Assembly: GCA_021464415.1 (NCBI GenBank)
Contig: CM038467.1
Coordinates: 34,937,226-35,001,225 of the forward strand
DNA length: 64,000 nt
Direction: 5' to 3'
Source of the DNA: Lonicera japonica
Taxonomy: Eukaryota > Streptophyta > Magnoliopsida > Dipsacales > Caprifoliaceae
The stretch's first letter is position 1. The number at the start of each line of letters is the position of its first letter. The translations under genes were made by a program, and so were the position numbers. The notes under the pieces are model-generated. The model did no database searches, was not told where the DNA came from, and saw nothing but the letters and a program-made list of their open reading frames with translations. This document shows positions 44,316 to 55,499 of this stretch, piece by piece.

Positions 44316-46893
44316 TGTGAGAATTCGAAAATGCGACCCTAGGGTCTCAGCCTCTAGTTTGGGAGTCTGAAACATCGGAAAGGATTCCGTTGTTCCATTT
44401 GCTTCTATGTGTTAATAATTCATATCGGGTGTCACTTTATCCTATTTTTAAATATAAGAGGGTTCGTTCAGACAGCCAGTACGTTACACGAGAAAACGGA
44501 TAAAATAGTTGTGTAAGAGGAAAGGCTATAGATAAGCCTTTCTTTACACGTTTGTCTATGAAACCAGGATTCTATAAGTCTCGGGAACTATATTACGGTT
44601 TGGGAAGGTGTTAAGCATCCATTCCCCCCTTTCGGTCTCTAGTGGTCTTATATGTTTATTATATGTTAAAAAACTTGGATGCTTTTACTGATATTCTACT
44701 GCTTTCTGGAAATAACAAATGAAAACCTGATTTTGGAAAAAACGGGGTAAGGGAATAAAACCTTGTATTCCGTGATCCGATGTTTGGTTTTGTCGAAATC
44801 TGATTACTAGTGACAAAAAGTTTATCTTATCAATTTTGAAATGAGAGTGATTCGGTATTGTTTTCACAGATAACAATATCAATTATCTCGTTTGTTTAAT
44901 TTAGAAAAGATCGGATCTTATCGGAATTGATTTGATATGAAATTGAACTCTTGAGGAGAGTGTATTAGATACATTATAGTCTATATGGAAGACATAATAT
45001 ATCTAAATTTAATTCCTAAGTAAACTTTTTCAGTCCGGATTTTGAAAACTTGGTTTTAGCAGGATGATAAATGGTCTTACTTCTTCTAGTTTTACAAATG
45101 ATTTTATCAGGATTTTATCAAGTTGTTTTGTTTGAAAACGATAGAATATCAGTAACTTGACAATAACTTTATCCAGCTAGAAAGTGGACAGAACATCAGA
45201 TAAAAAGAGTCTACAAAACAGCTTAAATTTCGAGGATAATGGAAGTAAATGCTTTCAGTTTATGTTGGCCAAAGCAAGCCAACTCCCTACTCACTTATAA
45301 TACTTACGAAGATAATAAATACGTATATATAATAAACTTAAATAAGATTTAAACAAATCTATAATTACTAAATAAAGTAAAATAAAACCAATATGCAAAT
45401 ATATTATTTGAGTACTAGAAGAGACTTTAGTTACCTTCCCGACGATATATATAAGAATAAGGGAGAGAAAATATAATACGGCAGAGAAGACCTCCGGCGG
45501 ATATTAGCTTTCCTCTTAGAAATATTTCCAGCTATCTGACTCTAGAAGATGGCACTCCGGGTGCCAAGATTAAATCCGAGACTCTTGCAGAAATAAATGT
45601 GATCAAAGGTGCTTCCGAAGAAGGCTTAAAGACTAGAAATGTAAGAGAGAAATAAGGATTTTCGGTGTCAGAACTGTGTCCTTTGTGGTGGGGAATGGCT
45701 GCCTAGAACCCATGGGGGTGTTGGCCTATTTATATTACTCGGGAGCGATTGTCAGGCAGCATTCCTTCAGAAAGGCAAGTGTCGCGCGACATATACATAT
45801 GTCGTGCAACAAATGGATGAAGTGATGATTCTGACAGACTGATGTGTCAGAAAGTGGTTGGTCTGTGTTTGGGGGGATTGTCGCGCGACATGACAAGGTT
45901 TGTCGTGCGACAGTTGGGTTTGTCATGCGACAAATTGTATTTGCATTAGGTTTGTCGTGCGGCAAACTCATCTGGTAGGGTGCTCTAGTGCGTGGGTGAG
46001 CTCCGGACTCGATGTCAATTCTATGGGAGTTTCTAATTTAGAAAAAGACATTTAATTAAAGTTAAACAAGTAATAAACTCAATTAAAATAATAAACAAGT
46101 ATGCATATAATAAACTCAATTAAAAGAAAGGGTTGGATGACAGTGGAAGTAAATGCTTTCGGTTTATGTTGGCCTAAGCAAGCCAACTCTTTACTCACTT
46201 ATAATACTTCCGAGAAAATAAACAAGTACGTATATATAATAAACTTTAATTAAACAAGTCTAGATAATAAACTTTAATAAAATAAAGACATATATAATTA
46301 ACTTAAAACAAGTACACATATAATAAGGTTAATTAAAATAAGACAAGTACGCATATAATAAACTTAATTAAAATAAGACAAGCATGCATATATTAATAAT
46401 AATAAACTTAAATAAAAGAAAGAGTCAAATGATTACCTTCCCGACGATAATATAAATACGAGAGAAGCGGACAGATCTTCGGCGTTGACAAAGACTGACA
46501 CTCCGAGTACAAACTTTATAATGAAAAGATTCTTATTTTCTAAGAACCTAATAAAAATGACTAGAGCATAATTCTCGACATCTCTAATAAAAGAGTAGGA
46601 GAATCTTATACTAATGAGAATTATGGGTTCAACGGCTAAAAAAGCTCTTACATGATCCTTCTCATTTGGCTCCCCCTAAACTACAAGCCTTAGGCCCTTA
46701 TTTATAAGGAAACCCAAGGCCTCACTTTTCACTCCCATCCAATGTGGAATGAAAAATGGGCAAAAACAAGAAAAATGCAAAATAAGCCTAAAAAATGGCA
46801 AACTACCAAAATCAAAACTTAAGCTTAAAAATAGAGAATGACTAAATATTTATGTAAGGGTTCTTGTGGGGGTCGCAAATTGGGGTGTCTACA
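44316..46893 (-). repeat. 5' LTR of the Ogre-like element
   Basis: 2,578 bp. Related along its length to 21474-23958, with many substitutions and indels, including an extra block of about 90 bp near 45040-45110. It keeps two TATA-containing modules (about 45725 and 46695 on the minus strand) and six recognisable palindromes at 45780-45964, where the 20, 22 and 20 bp spacings are retained. Confidence 0.88.
45780..45964 (-). promoter_or_regulatory. TGTCGYGCGACA palindrome array, second LTR copy
   Basis: Palindrome centres at about 45785.5, 45805.5, 45884.5, 45906.5, 45926.5 and 45958.5. The spacing is as in the other LTR, except that the last interval is 32 bp because of a local insertion. The palindromes flanking that insertion stay recognisable although the surrounding sequence differs. 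Confidence 0.6.
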
Positions 46894-47400
46894 CTATCCA
46901 TCTTAGAAGTGATAGAGGTAGAGAATTTGATAATGTTGATATTAGAATTTTTTGTGATAAGCATGGTATCGATCATAACTTTTCGGCACCTAGAACTCCT
47001 CAATAAAATAGTATTGTTGAAAAAAAAATAGATTTCGTCAAGAGATGTCAAGGACCATGCTAAATGAATATTATTTGCCGGATATTTTTTGTGGAGGAAG
47101 TCATTAATACTTCATGCTATGTGATTAATCGAGCCATTATTCGTAAAAAGCTAGATAAGACGCCTTATGAATTGTGGAATCACAAGAAATTGAATATTAT
47201 ATATTTTAAAGTTTTTGGTTGCAAGTGCTTTATTTTAAATGGTCATGATCATTTAAGAAAGTTTGATGCTAAATTCAATAAGGGAATTTTTCTTGAGTAT
47301 GCCACTAATAGTAAAGCTTATCATGTTTATAATAAGAAAAGTTTAATTGTTTAAGAATCTATGCATGTTGTGTTTGATGAATCCAATCATTTTACCCCAT
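46894..47400 (+). pseudogene. Copia (SIRE-like) integrase, second part
   Basis: Resumes the integrase cut at 21473: IHLRSDRGREFDN (a catalytic Asp box), CDKHGIDHNFSAPRTPQ then a stop and NSIVEKK. The frame at 47064-47354 has NTSCYVINRAIIRKKLDKTPYELW, FGCKCFILNG, and KFDAKFNKGIFLEYATNSKAYHVYNK. Stops at about 47004 and 47354 and frame changes make it inactive. Confidence 0.8.
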
Positions 47401-48546
47401 AGTGCATTCCGATGAGGATGTTGAAATTATCCAAAAAGATTTAGAAACTCAAATTAATGATACATCTAAGGAAGAACCATTGAGTGCTCAAATTCTTTCT
47501 GAGGAGTCAGAAAACAAAACCGAGCAAATTTCGAAGGATTTACCTAGGAGTTGAAATTTTTTATCCAACAACCCTATTGATCAAATTCTTGGTGAACCAT
47601 CTAGCAATGTTATGACTAAATCATCCTTAATAAATGTATGCGATAATGTGACTTTCGTTTCTCAATATAAGCCTAAAAAATATAATTGAAGATGAACAAG
47701 ATAAATCTTAGATGATGGCTAAGTAAGAAAAACTCAATTAATTTGAGAGAAACAAAGTATGATACTTGTTTCCAAACCAAATGATCATATAATTGTAGGC
47801 ACTAAATGGTTGTTTTATAATAAAATGATGAAAATGGTGTAATTGTTAGAAACAATGCTAGATTTGTTGCCTAATGATATAATCAAGAGGAGGGCATTGA
47901 TTATGAAGAAATATATGCACTCTTTGCATGTTTAGAAGCAATCCGCATACTATTTGCTTATTCTTGTTTCAAAAAATTTAAACTATATCAAATGGATGTT
48001 AAAAGTGTGTTCTTGAATGGATTTATTGTAGAGGAAGTTTATGTGAAACAACCTCCCAATTTTGAAAATCATGCATATTTGGATTATGTATTTAAATTGT
48101 CGAAAGCATTGTATGGTTTGAAACAAACACCTAGAGCATGGTATAAAAGCTTAAGCTCATTTTTGCTCAATAATGGTTTTGTTAGAGGAAAAGTTTATAC
48201 TAGTTTGTTTATTAAGAACCATAATAATGAAATGTTACTTGTTCAAATTTATGTTGATGATGTTATTTTCGGTTATACTAACAAAAATCTATGTAAGAAA
48301 TTTTCAAGTTGTATGCAAAAGCAGCTCGAAATAAGCATGATGGGCGAAATGAATTACTTTCTTGGTTTGCAAGTCAAACAATGCAAAGATGGGATCTTTG
48401 TCAACAAAGAGAAATACGTGAAAGAACGCTTGAAAAAGTTTGACTTGGAAGGTGTTAAGTCAATGAGCACGCCTATGAATTCAATGTTGAAGCTCGATAA
48501 AGAAGAAAGTGGTAAGAGTGTCGACATCAAGAAATATCGAGCTTAA
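47401..48546 (+). pseudogene. Copia (SIRE-like) reverse transcriptase, truncated
   Basis: After a degenerate linker (47400-47750) the reverse transcriptase is readable with breaks. The intact part at 47992-48546 has MDVKSVFLNGFIVEEVYVKQPPNF, LSKALYGLKQTPRAWY, the catalytic YVDDVIFG, and MMGEMNYFLGLQVKQ. It stops after KKYRA at 48546, just where conserved sequence continues into RNase H in this family. RNase H is absent: the next sequence is non-coding with the element's palindrome motifs. Confidence 0.85.
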
Positions 48547-49155
48547 GAATGGCCAATAATGCAATATATAGCCTTGGATTAATTGTTGTAAAACATATGC
48601 AGAAATTAAGTTGACTAAGGGATGACATCAGTCCATTAATGCCATTAGTCGACTAAGGAGTCAGGCATCAGTCAATTGATGCCCACTGAGAGGGTCGTGT
48701 ATGAACTACACTTTTTTTTTCAAATTTGTTCATTGTCTCTTTCTCTCTCTCTCATTTTTGCAACTATCTTCTCCAACACCTCTTCCAAACCTTCATACTT
48801 TTTAAAAAGCATCAAGTTTTCTTTCTCAATCACCATTAAAACACCAAATCTTCCATTATTCATCGAAATCTCCTCCTTTACACTAAAAAATCTCCCAACC
48901 CTATAACTTTCTATCTCTTAACACCCCTTGTTCTAAATCGACCTTTTTCTTTTCAAATTTCTTTAAATTTCTTTCTAAAACAAGTTTAAAACCTTGATTT
49001 AACCTCATACCAACTCTTTTCAACCATTAAAAACACCTTTTAACCACAAAATCCGAATTTTCCATTCCAAACCCTAATTCTTCATAACCTAAAATCCATG
49101 GCTTCAAGTTCTCGAAAGAAATAAGGCACGCAGTTAGAGAGGCTACAAGTTCACC
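48547..49155 (+). other. Post-pol remnant of the SIRE-like Copia, including an env-like start
   Basis: Contains AGTTGACT and TTAGTCGACTAA motifs alternating with CATCAGTC...ATTGATG (48609-48681), then a T/C-rich spacer. ATGGCTTCAAGTTCTCGAAAG (about 49097) resembles the start of the env-like frame of SIRE elements but stops after eight codons. No 3' LTR follows, so the element is truncated at about 49.15 kb, within about 100 bp of a SWEET exon. Confidence 0.5.
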
Positions 49156-49262
49156 GATGTTATAAACATTTGACACACTTCAATATTTATTATATATAGA
49201 AATATGAATACACATATCTTTTCCATTTTTAAGATGCATGTTGTTTGTTTTTAATTATATAG

Positions 49263-49469
49263 GGGTGCATTTGGGGAGGTGATAAGGAGGAAATCAACAG
49301 AGAATTACAATGCACTTCCATATATAAGTGCACTACTATGCAAAAGTTTGTGGGCATTCTATGGAAAACTTGATATAGATCGTTTGCTTATTGTCACTGT
49401 CAATTTTGTTGGTGTTTTCTCACGGCTTATCTATGTCATTATCTATCTCTGCTCCCAATGACAGAAAAG
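49263..49469 (+). pseudogene. SWEET exon a
   Basis: Acceptor TATATAG at 49256-49262 and donor AAAAG/GTAATA at 49469/49470. Encodes GAFGEVIRRKSTENYNALPY, then ISALLCKSLWAFYGKLDIDR, then LLIVTVNFVGVFSRLIYVII. A stop in this frame (TGA at about 49459) falls before the donor, where the family continues with a Pro/Lys-rich segment; the neighbouring frame reads PMTEK, so a one-base frameshift is likely. Confidence 0.8.
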
Positions 49470-50680
49470 GTAATAATTAACTAATTCTCTCTCTATATAT
49501 ATATATATCTACAATAAAAAACTTCATAAATCTTTTGGGACACTTTTTAATCACTAAGGGTTTTGTTTAATTTGGTTCGAGTTTTAAATCATTCTCGGAA
49601 TGTTACATTTTACTCCAGAATGATACCGATGTTTGGTTCGAGTTTTGGGGTAAGAATGCATCATTCTAGGAATATATTATTTCTTCAAATTTTTGTCTCT
49701 TAAATGAATATTGGGAATCGAGGATTACTCTAGGTATTTTCTTTTAAATTTTCATCATTTCAGGAATGAAGAATTCCTTCAAAATCTCCCTCTTAAATAA
49801 ATGAGAATAAAGGATTACTCTTTAGAATTGTATATATAGGATGCTCAAATATTAAGTGTTAAAAAATAATTACAAATAAGTCTTTTAGAACGCATACTAG
49901 AACTATTAAAATTAACAAGTTTCTATGTACATAAGATTTATTCTTTTATGACTCATTTTCAAATTTTATACGACATTGGCTTTTAAAATGCCTGATAGAT
50001 AATTCTAAAAGTTACTAAATGAAGTTTTTTCTCGTATTGTATGTGTTTCTCTTAAATAAATATTCAATATAATCATTTTAACAATAATGTGATATAACAT
50101 GAATAATGATTATTTTAAAAAATTCATTACTTTTTTCTTCTAAACATTATCGTTCAATCCATTCAAAATAGTCCTGACTAGGGACAATGATAATATTTTA
50201 GTAATTGTTTTTACTCAAAAGACATATAGCTAGAGAGTTTCTTGATGAGAATATACCATCCAGAACTAATATACGTAATTAATATTGAGAATATATGTAC
50301 AAAAATATTTGTTGGAAAAACATATATATATCACCATGTATAGGACTAAGTACACTCATAAACGTGTCAAATGATGCCAAATATTCAACAAATTAAAATT
50401 ATATGCTAGTAATATAATGTACAACAAAGTTAACTACATAAATCACTTATTTTTACAAAACCTAATATATATATAGTGGCAATATTGCCAAAACAAGAAA
50501 CATTTAGCCAGAGCATAGTACCACTTTAAGAAGTACTGTTGCTTTGAAAGCTGTACATTGCATAATTGTTTTGGCATGATAGGGCCACCCTATATATATT
50601 TTTGTAAAAAAAAATTTAATATCACGTTAGAAATAATAATTGAATTAATTAATGGTTGAAATTATATATAATTTATATAG

Positions 50681-50834
50681 ATGGGCATGCAAGAGAAAGC
50701 ATTGACATTTATGGGGATAATGAACATAGGAATCCCTGGGGTAGTAATATTAGCAACTGTTTTGGGATTCCATGGAAGTGTAAGGCAGACCTTCATTGGA
50801 ATAATTTGTGTTGTTGTCACTATTGCCATGTATG
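50681..50834 (+). pseudogene. SWEET exon b, left part (resumes at 55480-55499)
   Basis: Acceptor TTATATAG ends at 50680. Encodes KALTFMGIMNIGIPGVVILA, then TVLGFHGSVRQTFIGIICVV, then VTIAMY. It is interrupted by the Copia at 50835. After the target duplication the exon continues AVPLSVM to a donor ATG/GTTGGA at 55499/55500, matching the family's AMYASPLSVM. Confidence 0.85.
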
Positions 50835-51019
50835 AGTCAAACATAATGAATATTTTAAAGAGAAAGAGAATGAAAGATATAATGAATTGTACATTGGATG
50901 ATGATAAATTGGTACAAAGAACCCATTTATATAGAGTTTGAATAAAACCTAAAAAGGAAACTAACTAACCCTAATCTCCTACTCAAGAAAGGAAATTAAA
51001 TAAATAATATATTCTAACA
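50835..51019 (-). repeat. 3' LTR of the exon-inserted Copia
   Basis: 185 bp, on the minus strand TGTTAGAATATATT to ATTATGTTTGACT; the usual terminal CA is CT in both copies. Confidence 0.9.
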
Positions 51020-51027
51020 CTTACCCT

Positions 51028-51626
51028 TCAAGTTGGTGCATATATATCGAACATGCCTAACTTGCTAAGTGAATTATAAAACGATTTTCTGGAAACTCCT
51101 TTTGTGAGGATATCTGCAAGTTGCTCTTCAATCGAGACGAAATGAAAGCTAACAAGGTTGGCATCTAACTTCTTCTTTATAAAATGACGATCAACCTCCA
51201 CATGCTTAGTACAATCATGCTGCACTGGATTCAGTGATATATTAATAGCTGATTTGTTGTCACAGTACAATTGCATAGCATTTTTAGGTACGCAACCCAA
51301 ATCACACATCAAATTTCTTAACCACAATAATTCACATACTTAATGAGCCATCCCGCCATACTCAGCCTCAGAACTAGATCTAGCCACAAGTTTATATTTT
51401 TTGCTCTTCCATGTAACAAGATTACCTCCTATAAAGGTAAAGTACCTTGACGTTGACTTTCTATCAGTGATACTCCCAACCTAATTCACATCTGTGAATC
51501 CACAAGCTTTGAGACAGTCATTATGTTTAGAAAACACCACTCCTCTGCTTAGAGACTACTTCAAGTATCTCAAAATTCTAACTATAGCATCCATGTGACT
51601 CTCACTTGGATTATGCATGAACTGAC
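51028..51626 (-). pseudogene. Copia RNase H region
   Basis: The frame at 51028-51327 has LYCDNKSAINISLNPVQHDC, TKHVEVDRHFIKKKLD and EEQLADILTKGVSRKSFYNS, ending KLGMFDIYAPT just before the polypurine tract. Upstream to 51626 the homologous part (ATEAEYGGMAH-like sequence and the connection to reverse transcriptase) is in broken frames. RNase H removes RNA from the RNA-DNA hybrid. Confidence 0.8.
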
Positions 51627-52694
51627 TTACCACACTAATGGCATATGCAACACCTGGCCTATTATTAACCGCTCAACTAATCTTTGATAGCGAGCTCGAT
51701 CAGTAGGTATTTGGTCCGGATACTTTGCTAAGCAATGATTCTGTTCAATATGAGTGTCAACATGTTTGCAATCCAATATACTAGTCTCTGCCAACATGTC
51801 AATAATGTACTTCCTCTGGCACAGGTAGATCCTTTCACTCCCCCTTACTACCTGGATCCCTAAAAAATACTTAAGTTCGCCCAAGTCCTTCATCTCAAAC
51901 TCAGATGCCAACTGCCTCTGCAATCTATCAATCTCAATAGTATTGTCATCAGTCATCACCATATCGTCAACGTAAATAATTAAAGTTGTTACCTTTCATT
52001 ATTGGGGCTTGATGAACAAGGTATGGTCTGAGTTGCTTTATTTATAACACACATTCTTCATGAACTGTGAGAACCTTCCAAACCATGCACGAGGTGACTA
52101 TTTGAGTCTATATAGAGATTTCTCCAATTTACAAGAAGCTGCCACATACCCTGGTGGAAGAGCCATGTAAACTTCTTCAGCTAATTCTCCATGGAAAAAC
52201 GCATTCTTGACATCAAACTGCTGAAGAGGCCAGTTAAAATTAGCTACAAATGATAATAGGACCCGAACATCATTCATTTTTGCAACAAGAGCAAAAGTCT
52301 CATCGTAGTCTATCCTATATGTTTGAGTGAACCTTTGGGCTACAAGTCGGACTTTATACCGATTTACAGAACAATCCGCATTGTGCTTTATGGTAAACAC
52401 CCAACGACAACCTGTAGCATTCTTGCCTTGTGGTAGAGGCACAATTTGCCAAGTATTATTTTTCTGTAACGACTCAATTTCTTCCTCCATTGCCCTCCTC
52501 AACTTAGGATCATCGAAGGCATCCTGCACTTTGTTAGGAATTGATATAGCAGATATTTGATTCACAAATGACTTATATGACTTAGATAATCTACCAGTGG
52601 AGATGTAATTGGCAATTGAAAACTTTGATTTTGCATGAAAGGTATGTTTATATCTTTTGGCTGACTGACCACAGGTTGTTCGATTGGGTAACAC
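51627..52694 (-). pseudogene. Copia reverse transcriptase, frameshifted
   Basis: 52098-52694 has RRAMEEEIESLQKNNTWQIV, CRWVFTIKHNADCSVNRYK, RLVAQRFTQTYRIDYDETFA and QQFDVKNAFFHGELAEEVYM, ending LYRLK then a stop where the family has LYGLKQSPRAW. A second frame at 51627-51990 carries the catalytic YVDD (about 51955-51967) and EMKDLGELKYFLGIQVVR. At least two frame breaks lie between them. Confidence 0.85.
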
Positions 52695-52940
52695 ATATTG
52701 TCCAATATGAGACTTATTATTATTAGTACTAGTGAGTGGACATACCTCAAATGAGTGACCTTCAGCACCAGGGAGTTGTGGATCGAGCGTATGAGCAATA
52801 GTAGATAAGGTAGATGTGACTTGAACTTCTAGTGTCTGAACCTGGATGTCACCTGGAGTTTCTGTTACTGTTGCCGAATGAACTTAAGGATTTGATGGGT
52901 TAAGTGTCTCAACTGAGACTAGAAGCTCAACTTTATCTAC

Positions 52941-53977
52941 CTATATATGAGTTTTCACCTGCAAATTTTCCTCCTCACTATGAGTTAGCTCTTCAAAACA
53001 TGAATTCTCTCCCTGAAGAGTAGAGTCGGGTGAGAAAAAATAACTTATGCCCTCAAAGAAAGTAACATCCATAGTGACATAATACTTTCGAGTGGGTGGA
53101 TGATAACACTTGTATCCCTTCTGAGATCCCCCATAACCGACAAACACACACCTAATTGTTCGTGCATCTAACATAGACCTTTGATTTTTAGGGACATTAA
53201 CAAAGGCAACACAGCCAAAGACAGGAGCTGGAAGGTTATGAACTGAAGATAACGACACATAAGATGCAAGAACCTCAAGAGGAATTTTTCCATGAAGAAC
53301 ACTGGACGGAAGATGATTAATGAAGTAAGTGGAAGCTACTACAACATCACCCCAAATATACTTAGGCATATGAGCAGAAAAAAGGGGGCACGAGCCATAT
53401 CAAGCAAGTGATGATTTTTTTCTTTCAGAGACTCCATTTTGTTCTGGTGTTTGTGGACACGTAGTTTGGTGAACAATGCCATGGATTTGAAGAAATTTTC
53501 CGAAAGCATTATTGACATACTCCCTCCATTATCAGACCGACATATTTTAATGGTGCTATTGTACTATGTTTGAATTATATTGCAAAAAGCTTGAAATGAT
53601 GAAAAATTTTTACCTTTGATTTTAAGAAGAACTACCCATGATAGTCTTGTAAAATCATCAATGAATAACACAAAGTACCGCATACCAAAAACAATGGAGT
53701 CTTTAGAGGGCCCCCAAACATCAGAATGAATCAACTCAAAAAGGAGAGTACTTTTATTTTGTTGACTGGGAGAATAAGTAGTACAGTGACTATTGGCTAA
53801 AACACAATGTAAAATAGACTCATCAACACCAATAAACAAAGTAGGCATACTTTTTTTCATAGTACCGAGCGAAGGATTCCCTAACCGGTGATGCCATAGC
53901 CAAACTTCACTTAATTTGTCAGAATTCGAAATCAAAGCGGCGCAAGACGGTGCTCCTGGTTTCTTCCCAGCGTACAT
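52941..53977 (-). pseudogene. Copia pre-integrase zinc domain and integrase
   Basis: 53564-53977 has WLWHHRLGNPSLGTM with CVLANSHCTTY (the zinc-binding domain), then FELIHSDVWGPS with the first catalytic Asp and FVLFIDDFTRLSWVVLLK. Stops and frame changes lie at about 53560-53370. 52941-53369 has YIWGDVVVASTYFINHLPSS, PVFGCVAFVNVPKNQRS and RCVFVGYGGSQKGYKCYHP. Confidence 0.85.
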
Positions 53978-54169
53978 TTAATCCAGATGAAACAATTTTC
54001 CCCTCAAATACCCTTTTCTAATTACTTCTCTGGTAAGAAGGTCCTGAAAAAGCAAATACATAGGAAACAAAATTATTGAACATTGGGATTCAGTATTCAA
54101 TTGGAGAACATATAATAAGTGATGAGATAAGGCAAGAACATAAAAACATTATGAAGTTATAAAGTTGGG

Positions 54170-54345
54170 GTAATACGAACTGACCCTGTTCCTAAAACAG
54201 GAAAAGCTTCACCCTTTGCATTGGTAACATAAGATACTGGTGGGGAAAATAAATACTTAATAAAGTAAGATTTATCATAAGTCAGATGCGCCATAATCAA
54301 TAATCCAAGTATTAGAATTAACAAAGTGAGAAACAGTCAAAGTCG
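54170..54345 (-). pseudogene. Copia aspartic protease remnant
   Basis: On the minus strand I read IIDYGASD (the family has DSGASDHM), a one-base break, then YDKSYFIKYLFSPPVSYVTN, AKGEAFPVLGTGSVRI. The catalytic Asp remains but the Ser after it is Tyr. Confidence 0.6.
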
Positions 54346-55289
54346 TACCAGTTTTACCTCGGCAGGCTATAGATGTGTGGGAAAAATAGTACCATTGAGC
54401 TTGGTACCTCCAAAAATGCCTCCTTCTGAACTATGAACAGACATCTTAACCTTTTGAACTTGTGATGCATTTGCATCACTCATGATGATAAGCAACGGGA
54501 TTAACTGTGAACTATCTCAAAAGTTTGTAACTAAATCTGTTAAAAACTTGAGGTTTTGGGCCAAATAAAACTTCTGGGGAAAATTGCAAAAACATAAACT
54601 TTTTGGACCAAAACGTGAGTAACAGAAAACTTCTAAGGGCAAAACTGAAAATAACCGAAACTTTTCAAATTTGCTGGAGCAAAATGCAAATAACCAAAAA
54701 TTATGGTGTCAAACTGTAAATAACCTAAACTTTTGGGGTCAAATTGTAATTAACCAAACTTCTTGATTGACGTCGTTAACTTTAACGGTAACGGTCGCTA
54801 ACAGAGTTAATTTTGACGGTAATAGACTAACAACGTTAATTTTGACAATAATGGAGTAACGCCGTTAACTTTGACAGTAACGGACTAACGCCGTTAACTG
54901 ACGCTGTTGAACAGCAACGAAAGACATGACAACGCTTGGAGATGAAAGCCGAAAAGATCAAAAGGCGCATGAGGGCGCTTGTGGTCGTTTTTTGGGACGA
55001 TCCTGGTGGCGTTGTGATCATCTGGTGAAGAATAATGGTGTAAAAATTTTTAGGATCGGACTTCTGTAGGTTTGGATCTAAACAATCGAAAAAGAACACT
55101 AATCAACGGCTTGCGGTGGCGCGTGAGCGTGCGTGAAAAGTCCGATGGGGATGATTCAAAAGTCTGTTTGGTCGTTTTAAAAGAATGAAGCTTTTGGTTT
55201 AGGTGTGGTGGTTGTTTGAAGATTATCTGTGGGTGAACATGACAACAGAAGATTGCGGGCTAACGGGGATCTAAAACCCTCTGATACCA
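54346..55289 (-). other. Leader of the Copia; gag not recognisable
   Basis: Between primer site and protease there is under 1 kb, too short for a gag of about 300-400 codons plus leader. Only a short MSDANASQVQKVKMSVHSSE reading (54484 downward) is seen. The rest is two degenerate tandem repeats: about 40 bp around AACTTTTGGGGCCAAA-like motifs (54540-54765), and about 45 bp around AACGCCGTTAACTTTGACGGT (54765-54905). Confidence 0.5.
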
Positions 55290-55474
55290 AGTCAAACATA
55301 ATGAATATTTTAGAGAGAAAGAGAAATAAAGCGAGAATGAATTGTATATTGGATAATGATAAATTGATACAAAGAACCCATTTATATAGGGTTTGAATAA
55401 AACATAAAAAGGAAATTAATTAACCCTAATCTCCTACTTAAGAAAGTAAACTAAATAAATAATATATTCTAACA
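55290..55474 (-). repeat. 5' LTR of the exon-inserted Copia
   Basis: 185 bp, about 91% identical to 50835-51019 by eye, immediately preceding the tRNA-Met primer site TGGTATCAGAG on the minus strand. Confidence 0.9.
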
Positions 55475-55499
55475 GTATGCAGTTCCTCTCTCCGTCATG

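Larger units (their letters stand above)
21474..46893 (-). mobile_element. Ogre/Tat-like Ty3-gypsy element, minus strand, deletion derivative with a nested Athila element
   Basis: Two related long repeats (21474-23958 and 44316-46893) form its LTRs, flanked by an exact CTATC duplication (21469-21473 and 46894-46898). On the minus strand the LTR begins TGTAGACACCCCAATTTGCG and ends GATTCTCACA. The 5' LTR (right side) is followed by a primer site TGGCGACTCGGCTGGGGATC, the tRNA-Arg-type site known from Ogre elements. Internally there is a gag remnant, then directly an integrase-tail remnant, then a long 3' region with tandem arrays. Most of pol is absent, so this is a non-autonomous deletion derivative. 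The leader is interrupted by the Athila element. The LTRs are visibly diverged with indels, so it is older than its passenger. Confidence 0.88.
50835..55474 (-). mobile_element. Copia retrotransposon inserted in the SWEET exon, minus strand
   Basis: 185-bp LTRs at 50835-51019 and 55290-55474, with an exact target duplication GTATG (50830-50834 and 55475-55479). On the minus strand the LTR begins TGTTAGAATATATT. The primer site TGGTATCAGAG (tRNA-Met) follows at about 55279-55289, and CTTGAAGGGTAAG precedes the 3' LTR. I count about 16 differences between the LTRs (near 9%), so it is an old insertion. Pol is present but broken; gag is not recognisable. Confidence 0.92.

Noticed and set aside
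21474..46893. Reading 21474-23958 and 44316-46893 as two independent transposons
   Set aside because: Only the outermost flanks share CTATC, the Copia integrase resumes exactly after the right copy, and a primer site abuts the inner side of the right copy, so they are the two LTRs of one element.
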